Below are positions 12,350 to 22,982 of a stretch of DNA of 64,000 nucleotides, in pieces. The DNA is from Lytechinus pictus. Its lineage: Eukaryota; Echinodermata; Echinoidea; Temnopleuroida; Toxopneustidae. Position numbers and translations under genes: made by a program. Position 1 is the stretch's first letter. Each line of letters starts with the position of its first letter. The stretch covers positions 48,801,873 through 48,865,872 of the forward strand of contig NC_087251.1 in NCBI RefSeq assembly GCF_037042905.1. The letters run 5' to 3'. The notes under the pieces are model-generated. The model was not told the DNA's origin, did not search any database, and saw only the letters and a list, made by a program, of their open reading frames with translations.

Positions 12350-13148
12350 TGATTCGACCGCCTGTTGGGTCCATGATTATATAAACAAATCAATGAATGT
12401 TTTTACTTGTATGCATACATGCTGCTTTTTTTTCCCCTATGAATTTGCAGGATTTAATAATTTTTTTTTTTCTCAGCCTATTGGGGGTCAATCAAACAAA
12501 CAAAGATGATTGAATCCCTTATGAACTATAGTTGCTCTCTCGATACCGTGCAGTATTATTTTTTGTGTGTGTGCTTTTCTTTCGTAATTAGTTCAGCTTT
12601 GTGCCCATAAAACCTGTTTGATGAAGTCAGGTGGAATTAAACGAAAAACGTTGCTCATTTTCATTTCGTTTAGTACTATTATTCTATCGATGATTATTAA
12701 TGGTTCCTAACCGGATTATCGTATAGACATCTAAATGGATAAAGGATGACTGGTGATGTAATATTTAATCTTAGGAAGGTCGTTCGACACTAAATCTAAA
12801 AGCATTCCATTTTTGGTTTTCTTCCAAATTAATATTTTATCATACTTGTTCTTATTGTTCAAGTAACCAATTACAAATTGAGTAATAAAATACCCCAAAA
12901 AAAAACTCGAAAAACGTCTTTAGAAGAATATCAATAATATTGCCAAGGTCTGCATTCTTAAAGATATAGTTCATTATATAAATGGATTGTATTACAAAGG
13001 TTTTAATTCTCGAATTTATATTTTAAATTATGATGATAAACCAGCAGCAAACGTAGGCCTACAATAATTTGTTACAAGTTATTTATCACACTGCCTATCC
13101 CAAAAGGTTTTTTTTTTCAAACATACCGGTTCAATTATTTTTCTCTGA
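12350..13148. other. Intergenic, nothing recognised
   Basis: No gene or clear repeat. Confidence 0.4.
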
Positions 13149-13800
13149 ATGAGCCGTAGTGCAATGGTTCTGGCTCTCGAGACTCTGATTCTTTAATTCA
13201 AGGGTCGTGAGCTTGAATCCCACGTTTGTAGCGTCATTTAACAGGGAATTAATCCACACCGCTCTCTACTCTACTGCCAATTCGTCTATTGCCAACTCGT
13301 CCACTCATCACATGTTTTCCCTTCATTTATTCTAATGTAATTTCGTCCATCAACATTTCATTTGGTCCAATAATCACTTCGTCTAATCACCAGTTCGTCT
13401 ATGACCATTTCGTCTAATAACCAGTCGGTCTGATACCCATTTCCTTTTCATTCATTTCACCCAATTAACACTTGTTCAATTAGACAAAATGGTTTATGGA
13501 CTAAATGGCTATTGGATCAACTGGTTATTAAACGAAATGGTGAGAGGACGAAATTGCCATTAGACCATGTAGATAGTGGATGAATTGATGATAGACCAAA
13601 TTAGACGAGTTGGCAATTAGACGAATAAGCATAAGACCAATTGGAAATAAACCCTCTCTACCCAGGTGCTAAATGGGTACCCGGTACTAGGATGTGAAAG
13701 TCAATATAGCTTGTCTAGTGTGCGGCTCAATGGCAACACACTGCAATAATCCTCGGGGAGTGGAGGGTGTGCATACATTGTGTGCAGGAAACGACTAATT
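13149..13800 (+). mobile_element. tRNA-derived SINE, split by an inserted foldback element
   Basis: The left part (13149-13269) shows a Pol III A-box-like 'tagtgcaatgg' and a B-box-like 'gagcttgaatccc'. The right part (13654 to about 13800) continues with 'cccaggtgctaaatgggtac' and 'gaatccaatgaccgtggtaa'. Both halves line up with the uninterrupted SINE at 35341-35700, which shows that 13270-13653 is an insertion. Confidence 0.8.
13270..13653. mobile_element. Foldback element nested in the SINE, 8-bp target duplication
   Basis: This 384-bp insert is bordered by a direct repeat 'ctctctac' (13262-13269 and 13654-13661). The left half has reiterated 'TTCGTCTA/CCA' words ('ccaattcgtctattgccaac'); the right half carries them inverted ('gacgagttggcaattagacg'). 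The two halves therefore form a foldback structure with internal short repeats. No ORF is present. Confidence 0.75.
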
Positions 13801-13809
13801 GAATCCAAT

Positions 13810-15465
13810 GACCGTGGTAATAGTGAATCTAGAAGAGCTTAGATATGTACAATGTAGGTTAAGTCTTAAGTGCATTAAAAATAACCAGATTGTTGTCATG
13901 AAACATTCTGTTTCTATTAAACGCGCGACCGCAGCGAACCAATAATATGCCATTGCTTTCCAATTATGCATTTTGGTCAATTTTATTTACAGAATTGGTT
14001 TGAATTTCAGTTTTCATACATTTACCATCCTATTATTGAAATTAATTTTAGATATATCATTAAATCGAATGGAAGTGTGTAATAGGGCGAATGAATTTTC
14101 CCAAGCTTGAAGCTTAGAATCACTTAACGTATTTATTTTAAGTGAAGGAGACGATTGTGGGAACTTGAATATGTTTTATCAGTTCTCTTACCAAATTCGC
14201 ATAACAAACTAACACGGTTGCGGGAAATGTTTTCATGACAGATAAACAAAGTTAATGCGGGTTCTTCAGATTCTTATTATTGAGAAAAATGAAATTTTAG
14301 ACAAAAACAAAATTGAGGGAGAGAAACGTATTTAAAGAGATGTGAAAGCCTATAGCACTGCCAACCTTTTTCTAAATTTCATTTAACAATTATGCTTATC
14401 ATAATCAATATACCACTCAACATGCAGAGACACATTTAAACACGAGCAAAGAGCCCTAAACAGAAATGTTATCGCATATTTGTAATAAATGGTTAAGCAC
14501 GTTCAATTGCTTTTATTCTATAATTGTCCATTGATTCGTAATAAAATTGTTTACGTACACCAATCATGACCGTGGACGTATTTCACGAGTCTCATCGGTG
14601 ACTTTCACTAAATAATTTATTCTCTTCCAATTTCGCACAAGTTTATAACAATAGTCAGTGCAAATTAATTGATTTGTTTTGTGAGATGGTTCCCGTGAGT
14701 CCACTCAATGAAGCGAGCTTCCACTAAAAGAAACCTTATTTGAAATGAAAGGAGGGGAATAAGCCAGAGGAAAACTGGAATATCCCAGTTTGGATATTTG
14801 ACAAATCATCAGTTTGATATTTCTAATTATCGACGATCGAAGCGAAAATTAATTTAAGAAAAAAAAACGAGTCTATTATTACTTACAGGTATGTGAACGT
14901 CAAATAGAAAAAGGAGAGAAGAAGCTCGATGTTGGAGAGGAAATCGAAATGAGATGTTTATTTCAAATACCAATTCGATGACATATTTTCAAGGTGGAGG
15001 AGGAAGTGTTTTAGAAATGTGCGGTGTAGAATCAGTAACATGGTTAACAGAGCATTGAAAAGAGAATACATTACCATATTTATAACAAATATTAATATAA
15101 GCTTGTTTTGACGCCATAATGGTAAACATGTACACAATTTCCATACACATTAATGTTTTTTCAATGTAAAAGACGCAAATGACCCATGTAATATAATGCA
15201 CATACAATAATACATTCTGATAAAGATTTTGGTAATGGTAAATGCTATGTACAATGAGCGATATCTAGATGTGGTATAATTACAACTTGGCAAAAAAGGC
15301 GTCAATTAAAGCCACAGTCACAATCAACAAATACATTTTGGGGACATGGGTACCAAACAATACGTTTTGTGAAACTAATAACCAATGCAAACCGTTCTTA
15401 GAAAGACATAAGGGAATTTTCGCAATAACTACACAGACACTTTCTATAACACAGAAAATCTTTTG
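13810..15465. other. Intergenic, nothing recognised
   Basis: AT-rich. The ORFs at 13795-13980 (-), 14989-15207 (-) and 15269-15469 (+) have no domain. The last may be decayed LINE sequence upstream of the RT region. Confidence 0.4.
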
Positions 15466-15469
15466 TTAA

Positions 15470-17971
15470 AAGCCCTTCAATGACAAAAAAATTCCCCTCT
15501 GGTATCACCTGTCAAAAAAAAGGAAAGCTAAAATGCCATGGTTTACGAATACGATTCTACGATCCATAAATGCCCGAAATAAGCTATACAAAGCATTCCT
15601 AAAGAACCCTTCTATTGAAAACAAAAATAAATATAAAACTTATAGAAATAGACTAACGAATATAATTCGAGCTGCTCGCAAATCTTTTTATTCCGAGAAA
15701 CTCATTAGAGTTAAGTCAAATATGAAATCCACATGGGAGATTATAAATTATTTAATAGGAAAAAAATCAAAAACATTACCTATAAAGATAATTTCACGGT
15801 TCATGATGTTGCAATAAATTCGGAAGATGTAGCTGATACTTTTAGTTCATTTTTTGTTAACATAGGACCCTCATTGGCAAACCAACTTTACAGACTTGAT
15901 CAAAATTATACAAAGTTTTTTCCCACACCCACAGATTATTCGTTATTCTTTAAACCCACAAATTTTCAGGAAATAATTGAAATAACTAAACATCTCAAAT
16001 CCAGCAAATATCAAGGGCATGATAGAATAAGCACTTTCCTTCTTAAACACATCATACATTATATTGCATCTCCTTTGAGTCACATTTTTAATCTATCGAT
16101 CAGCACCGGCCAATGTCCTGATTCCCTAAAAATTGCAAAGGTAAATCCTGTTTTTAAAAAAGACAATCCACATGAAATAACTAATCACAGGCCAATATTT
16201 ATTCTTCCCAGCATATCCAAAATATTAGAAAAAATTATTTACAGCAGACTTTACACGTTCCTAGATGCATTTCATTTTCTAAATTCAAACCAATATGGAT
16301 TCAGGAAAGGACATTCAACATACCAGGCTTTAGTACATATATACGATAAAATTACAAATGCAATGGCTAAGAAAGAACATATAATAGGAGTATTTATGGA
16401 CCTAAGCAAAGCCTTTGATACTCTCGACCACCAAATTTTACTTAAAAAGTTAGAGGAATTGCATTATTATGGTTTGAGAGTTATTTATCAGTTAGAAAAC
16501 AATATGTAATTCACAATAATATTTCTTCTAACCTTCAATCAATAATGTGTGGAGTTCCACAAGGGTCAATATTTGGCCCCTTGCTTTTCTTAATATATAT
16601 TAATGATTTGACTTATGTAACACCTTTGTTATCATTTGTATTATTTGCAGATGACACAAACATTTTTTGCTCACATAATAGTTTAGAAACTTTAGTAGAT
16701 ACAATAATTCGTGAATTGCCAAAACTATCTATATGGTTTAAGTGTAATAAGCTCTCACTTTAGATAAAACAAACTTTATGTATTTCAAACATACAAATGC
16801 ACATATTGCTGAATTTCCTTACAATATAATCATAGACAATACTCCTCTGAAAAGAAAAAAGGATACACAATTTTTAGGTGTTACAATAGATGAAAATTTA
16901 ACTTGGAACGAACCCATGCGTTGCATATCCACTAGTATCTCGAGAAACGTCGGTGTACTTTACAAAATGAAAAACATTATTCCACAAACTACCCTCGTTA
17001 CACTATATAATTCATCAATTTTTACCTTATATATCGTACTGCAATATAGTTTGGGCAACCTGTGCAAAAACTGAAATTAATACAATATATTTATTACAGA
17101 ATAAAGTTATTCGAATTTGTATACGGATTCACAGTATTTAGCACACACAGACCCATTATTCCATAAACTAAAGACTCTAACAGTATTTGTCATAGATTCA
17201 CTTCAAAGTTTACTGCTGATGTTCAAGTACATAAATAACATGCTTCCATCTTCATTTCACAATTTTTATACAATGTACACATTTATTCATTCATACCCTA
17301 CACGGAACTCTTCAAATTTTCACTTAACCCAAAATTGCTCATTGCACAGAGATGCATTAGACATCACGGTCCAGATTTATGGAACTCTACCAGTCTATCA
17401 AAAAATGTTCATCTCTTTACTCATTTAAGGCGAATGTTAAATCCATGTTATTATCAGAATATTTAAAGTAAGTTTTCTGTGTCAGTATTTCAGTTAATCA
17501 TTAAATCACTTTTCCTGTGATTTAATCATCACCAAACACTCTCCCATGACCATCATCATCATCATCATCATCAACTCCATCTTCATCATGGCCTTCATTT
17601 TCACCATTATCACCATCATCCTCATTCATCTCCATCTTCATCTTTATAAAATTATGAACAAAATAACATTTCCATTATGCTTTATAAATGTATGTATTAA
17701 TTTAATGAGTTTTATTCCGGGGTTGTCATTTTTTTCAAGCAATCTGCTTATAATGACTATCCTTCTCCTGCAAACTGTAAATGTTACATTTTCTTTGTTG
17801 GTAGTAGATCATATTTGTTTAGAATGACTCTTTTATTTTGTATTTTTTTCTTTATGATTAATACCAAAATCAATTACTGATATATTATGTTTGTTACGCG
17901 ATGAAAATTGTATTGTATATCATTGTTATGAATGCTGAAGAAAAAATAAATCAAATCAAATCAAATCAAAA
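15470..17971 (+). mobile_element. 5'-truncated, decayed non-LTR retrotransposon (CR1/Jockey-like LINE)
   Basis: Reverse transcriptase motifs are spread over several frames. The pre-RT segment starts 'MPWFTNTILRSINARNKLYK' (15533). It is followed by 'NHRPIFILPSISKILEK', 'NQYGFRKGHST' and 'VFMDLSKAFDTLDHQIL' (frame of 15733-16509), then, after a stop at 16507-16509, 'GVPQGSIFGPLLFLIYIND' and the catalytic 'LFADDT' (from 16545). After another break comes the C-terminal 'FLGVTIDENLTWN' region (from 16778). Stops and frame changes at about 15817, 16509, 16763 and 17074 show it is dead. No endonuclease domain is visible, so the 5' end is missing. It ends in a short tandem tail of TCAAA units (about 17948-17971), typical of CR1/L2-type 3' ends. 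The 5' boundary is approximate. Confidence 0.85.
17546..17640 (+). repeat. (CAT)n-rich tract in the LINE 3' part
   Basis: Runs of ATC/CAT trinucleotides, giving a meaningless Ile/His-rich reading frame. Confidence 0.6.
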
Positions 17972-18516
17972 CAGCCTTTGTCGAAAATCAGTGAATCAAA
18001 ACAGCAGTGTCGTCCCGGGGAGCGTTTCATCAACATTTATTAATTTATTTATTTATTTTATTGATATAATCATATTCCGCGAATCCTCAAAGTACATTTC
18101 ATAATAAATGATTTTTACAATGAAAAGATGCATCAACTGCATAACACATGTAGGGTTGAAACGTACCAATGAAATGAAGAAGTGGAGGGGCCTACTGAAA
18201 AGCAAAGCTTGTAAGATGTAACATTTTCATCTGACAAGTTGTCATGTCTGACAACTTTTCTGATTGGCTGAGAGGCACTGTTCCTATGTTAACTGTCGGA
18301 TAAAACGCCCGACAAGTCTTTTCATGAAACGCTCCCCTGGACGCTGGACAAATAACATATTTGCCATTTTTCGTCCGGTCCGAATCTTCGAACGATCTGC
18401 TGTCCCGATCCACCAACCTCCGACTAAAACATTTTAGCTGAATGTGATTTAGCTTGCATTTTCAAAGGAATTGGTGCGTTGTAGAAAGCGTCTGCGTATA
18501 GAGATTGCGAAAACAC
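17972..18516. mobile_element. HP-A hairpin repeat copy interrupted by another MITE
   Basis: The segments 17972-18016 and 18338-18516 together follow the HP-A order ('ctttgtcgaaaatcagtgaa', 'gacaaataacatatttgcca', 'cgtctgcgtatagagattgc'). The piece between them is a separate element (18017-18337). The left arm before 17972 is missing where the LINE tail abuts. Confidence 0.6.
18017..18337. mobile_element. MITE with 14-bp TIRs, nested in HP-A
   Basis: The ends 'ggggagcgtttcat' (18017-18030) and 'atgaaacgctcccc' (18324-18337) are perfect inverted repeats. The interior is AT-rich and non-coding, 321 bp in total. Confidence 0.75.
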
Positions 18517-18630
18517 GTCATTAAATGAGTTAAGTGAAAGAAGTTTTGATTTGACTTTTTAAAATCTGGTTTGCCACATGCATTGTTAAAACCTGGTGTT
18601 AATTTAACACCAATACTGTATCTATATCGG

Positions 18631-19056
18631 CATGGGTGTCGATCAGTATTCTTGGTTGGGGGGGATGATGACACAAAAGTTCTTGTGGATGGGGATCTTT
18701 CAACATTACCCCCACTAAAATCACAAGTTAGGACATTTGGGAGTGATTGATATGCATGGTGTTCTTGAAAATTCCTTCATTGTTGTAGTGTACTGTACTT
18801 ATATAATTTTTTTTTAATTCAATTTGTGTTACAAGTAAGCCTATTCTAAACTTATACGAAAGAAAAAATAACAAAAATTATCTGGAACATGTACATAGTG
18901 ATCTGTTGATTGAGCATGATGTATACACAGGGGCATCGATCCATTTTTCAGATTGGGGGGGGGGGGCCAAATCATGAATCAACGTTCCAAAGACGCTCGA
19001 TCATATAAAACGAACAAACTCACCCACACACCCCTACACCCCCACACATAGGCCTA

Positions 19057-19138
<82 letters not shown>

Positions 19139-20319
19139 TCATGAGAAAGAGACACATATCTCAACCTCACCAACAATGCGAGCGCGAAGCGCGAGCTGAA
19201 ATTTTTTTGTATGACATGAAAACAGGAAAAATGTACCTGTTTAGGTTTGCTTGTAGTAACTCATGAGGAGCATAGATACATGTATCTCACTAGAGAGCGA
19301 GCTAAAATTTCTTTATATTCTGACGTGAAAGCTTGATATTCTAAGCACTTTTGGTACCAATGATTAAGATGGGTATCTAGAAGAACAATAGATGCGAGCG
19401 CAAAGCGTCAGCTGAAAATTTTAATATTTCGATCTGGACAAAAAGACAATTTAATGGACGCTTTTAATAAAGAACAAGATATACCAGTATATCCAACAAA
19501 TGATTATTGCAAATCGAAGCGGGAGTTCTTTTGAGGTATAGAACTGAAAACGGGACATTCTATTCACCTATTTAATCATGAAAAGTATGGGGTTTTGGTA
19601 CAGAAATGATGCGAGCGCGAAGCGCGAGCTGAAAATTTTTATATTCCGATCTGAAAAGCAGACATTTTGAGCACGATTTTAGATCAAAATCGAGTTGGTA
19701 TCTTTTAATCTCGCTTGCTGGTTTCAGTGTAGCATTACAATCTTATTTTAATTTTAGTTGCACATGCGGAATTATTGGGAGGGGGGCAACACGATATGTT
19801 CCCCCCAAATATTTTCATTGGTGGGGCTATTACTCTAATAGCTATATGGTCATTCCTTAGACGATTTATCTTGCCACCCTTTTACTCCCGTTTGTTTTTC
19901 CACCCTTTTGAATTAATTGATTTATTAAAATTAATTCATTCACCACTGGTGGGATGGAACACCCTATCAACAAAAGTTGTTTTTCGTTGGGGTCCTTTTA
20001 TGTCATGTGTTAAAAAATATCATATACATAAACAATTCATTATTTTTCATCTTGAACTTCCACCCATCTGTTTAATAGTCCTGAAAAAGAATGTTTTCAT
20101 TTAATAACAATATACACAAATTGCGAGGGAAACAAACTGATTGATGGCATACTATAATCATCACTATAATCATCATGATCAAACTTTTCATTTTTTCATC
20201 ATTATTATTATAATTTTTCTACCCTAAATTATTGGGGGGATGATAATACAGGCCATCCCCCCCACTTGAAATATTGGGGGGATATATCCCCCCCATCCCC
20301 CCCGTGATCGACACCCATG
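18631..20319. mobile_element. hAT-like non-autonomous element, 1,689 bp, 8-bp TSD
   Basis: Perfect 15-bp terminal inverted repeats: 'catgggtgtcgatca' at 18631-18645 and its complement at 20305-20319. They are flanked by an exact 8-bp direct repeat 'tatatcgg' (18623-18630 and 20320-20327). The 8-bp duplication and termini starting CAnnG fit the hAT superfamily. The interior has subterminal G-runs, an (AT)n tract, and about five degenerate units of roughly 110 bp each holding a 'gcgagcgcgaagcgcgagct'-like core. The 109-aa ORF at 19775-20104 has no recognisable domain and no transposase motif is visible. Confidence 0.85.
19061..19135. repeat. (TA)n microsatellite
   Basis: An uninterrupted TA dinucleotide tract inside the hAT-like element. 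Confidence 0.95.
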
Positions 20320-20327
20320 TATATCGG

Positions 20328-21300
20328 AAAACACCAGAGATGTGTTGAAACCATTTCAGTTTAGAATCAAACTGATATTGTTTGGGCACTGAGGGCCGGG
20401 TGTTGTTTAAAAACCTATATTATATGGTGATGGCCCAAAGACAAACTGGTGTTCTTTAAACAATACTATATGGTGTTTTTCTGAATAAATGCCGGACTCG
20501 GGTTTATTCAACAACAAGGTTTTTGCAGTCTGTGAATTAACTTCATTCATCCTTTCCTTATGACACATATTCTCAAATATCCCAGTTATCTACATGAAAA
20601 CGGAGGCGCCATCACTCGACCGAGGAGTAGGCCAAAATCACAACCTGGCCAAAGCTTATAATTCGGCTGTTCAGAAGATTCCCCGACGCTTTCCGAAATT
20701 CCCCGACCCCTTGTGAACAGTGTGAACATGCAGCAAATCGCCGCCGAAGCTTATTCGGGTTGATGAAGCATCTTGGATAGGACTTGAACGCCACAATAAA
20801 AAGTACAAGTAAGTCCAGTTGACAAGTTTTTTTTACTTATATAACATTTCCTGCATGATATTTACTTGTATCTTTTAATTTGATTTCCTGGAATAGGCCT
20901 ATAAAACAGCAGAATGATTTTTCAAAATAAATCTTCATTTATAAGCTTGATTGTAAATTATGATGAATTCCCCCAATGAGAAAAATCTTCTTCAGAATTC
21001 ACAAACAAATAATAATTTAAAGAAATGTATACTACACACATACAAATTGAATGCACATTAGGTAATCATTTACTGAAGAAAGAAAAAAAAACTCATGCCT
21101 TGTTATCATATTCCAGAAAGATGTGCTAATACTAAGATGTATTTATACATTTAAACAAATATTGACATGATAGATCACGAAAATATACTTAATCGTTAAT
21201 GAGAATAATTGCTACAGTAACATCAACGAAAAAGACTCCAAAGCGACCGATGGTATGTTAACGGAAATAATGTAATAGCTTTGATTGAAATGAGCCCCTT
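20328..21300. other. Intergenic and repeat-derived sequence
   Basis: 20328-20500 repeats 'tggtgtt' and 'aacacc' words that continue the sequence left of the hAT-like insertion. The remainder is AT-rich with no gene. Confidence 0.45.
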
Positions 21301-21302
21301 AA

Positions 21303-22485
21303 GCCCCTTTCACAATTGACGTACGACCTGTTTACGAACACCTGCAACAGTTTTTTCTTGTTGTTGCACGATCGATCTCTTGGTGTCTTGCGTGCACTCG
21401 CAGTCGTTGTAGACGATCGCACAAACTCGAGGTGGTCGGAGGTGATCGTGACTGGTCGCATCTGAACTTTGAACATGTTCAAAATCCAAACGCGATCAAA
21501 TACGATTGATTCACTCGCAACAGGTCGTACCATCGGTCGGGCGATCATCGTGTGAGTGTTGTTCAACGTTGTACAACTTGGTGCGAGAGGTGGCACAACT
21601 AAGTATAGTCGCATTTAGTCGAGTGGAGGTCGTACAACACTTGCACAAGTGCTGGAGACCTACAGAGACCAGTCTTGCGACTGGGTGCGATAATATGAGA
21701 CTGTTGCAAGACCGATCGAAATTACGGCTTACTACATTCCACTACCGTTGCATTCGCATGTATGCGACCGTTCAGCCCCTTTCACAATTGACGTCCGACC
21801 AGTTTACGACCGCCTGCAACAGTTTTTTCTTGTTGTTGCACGATCGATCTCTTGGTGTCTTGCGAGCACTCGCAGTCGTTGTAGACGGTCGCACGAACTC
21901 GAGGTGGTCGTGACTGGTCACATCTGAACTTTGAACATGTTCAAAATCCGAACGCGATCAAATACGATCGATTCACTCGCATCAGGCCGTACCCCGGGTC
22001 GTACCATCGGTCGGGCGATCATCGTGCGAGTGTTGTTCAACGTTGTACGACTTGGTGCGAGAGGTGGCACAACTAAGTAGTCGCATTTACTTGACTGGAG
22101 GTCGTGCAACACTTGCACATGTGCAAGCGACCTACATGTACAGAGACCTGTCTTGCGACTGGTTGCGATAATAATATGGGCTATAAGACTGTTGCAAGAC
22201 CGATCGCAACGGCTTACAACATTGCACTACCGTTTCATTCGCATGTATGCGACCGTTCCACTCGCAATCCCTCGTGCAACACTCGCATGTGATCGCACGA
22301 GCACAATAATAGCATATGCGACTTACTCGTGCAACGAGGTTTACTGGTTGTTTTTGTTGTACGACAGCTGTTGCAACTGTGAAAGCCTCTGTGTGATTTA
22401 TGAGATGACTAGCGATTGATGCCTGTTGCAGCCTGTCGCACGACCAAAAGGTCGCAAATAGTCGTACGTCAATTGTGAAAGGGGC
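21303..22485. mobile_element. DNA element with 25-bp TIRs and an internal tandem duplication
   Basis: The left terminus starts 'gcccctttcacaattgacgt' (21303-21327). The right terminus (22461-22485) is its perfect 25-bp reverse complement. The left end and about 470 bp of following sequence recur at 21775, so the element carries two tandem left halves and one right end. The interior is rich in short inverted words (gttgcgac, cgatcg, tcgcac). No transposase ORF is seen. Confidence 0.8.
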
Positions 22486-22486
22486 T

Positions 22487-22617
22487 TTACATAAAGGACT
22501 TGCAACTGTTGTAACTTTGCCATTATGATTCTGATTGGCTGCTGAGCCCTGTTACCATGGTAGATGCCATTATGGCAAAGTTACAACAGTTGCAAGTCCT
22601 TTATGAAATGGGCCCCT
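22487..22617. mobile_element. MITE, 'CATAAAG...AACTGTTGTAAC' family
   Basis: The arms 'aaaggacttgcaactgttgt' and 'caacagttgcaagtccttta' are inverted and close to perfect. Related copies lie at 42000-42132 and 42893-43040. Confidence 0.8.
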
Positions 22618-22660
22618 GGAGTTGGTTTTGTTGGTGTTACTGTATCAATAGCCTTTTTTT

Positions 22661-22946
22661 CGCAATCGCGACGGGGACGGACTTTACAACACAGAAAATC
22701 TATTGAAAATGCCCGCCCAATGACAAACAACTGCTGGAAGGTCTTTGTAGAAAATTGATGGACCGGGACAGCAGTTTCGTCCTGAGTTTTGGAGCTGACG
22801 AAAAATTGCAGATACGTCGTTTGTCCAGAGTTCAGGACGAAACTGCCGCTTTCATTCACCATATTTTGACAAAGACTGCATTATCATGAAGATTCTTTTG
22901 ATAATAGATTTTATATGTAGTAGAATCCGTCCTCGTCGCGATTGCG
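22661..22946. mobile_element. Best copy of hairpin repeat family HP-A
   Basis: The ends 'cgcaatcgcgacggggacgg' and 'ccgtcctcgtcgcgattgcg' are inverted, and pairing continues through both halves to a core of 'gcagtttcgtcctga' and 'tcaggacgaaactgc'. The 286-bp unit could therefore fold end to end. It stops 36 bases from the GPCR stop codon at 22983, so it probably lies in or next to that gene's 3'UTR. Confidence 0.8.
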
Positions 22947-22982
22947 GAACTCCCTGTTAACAATGAGCAGACACGACCCTCT

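Noticed and set aside
11820-12393. Overlapping long ORFs rich in Ile, Met or His
   Set aside because: They translate an (ATA/ATG)n microsatellite and its flanks; all composition is explained by the repeat.
19775-20104. 109-aa ORF as a possible transposase fragment in the hAT-like element
   Set aside because: No hAT dimerisation motif, zinc finger or catalytic motif can be seen.
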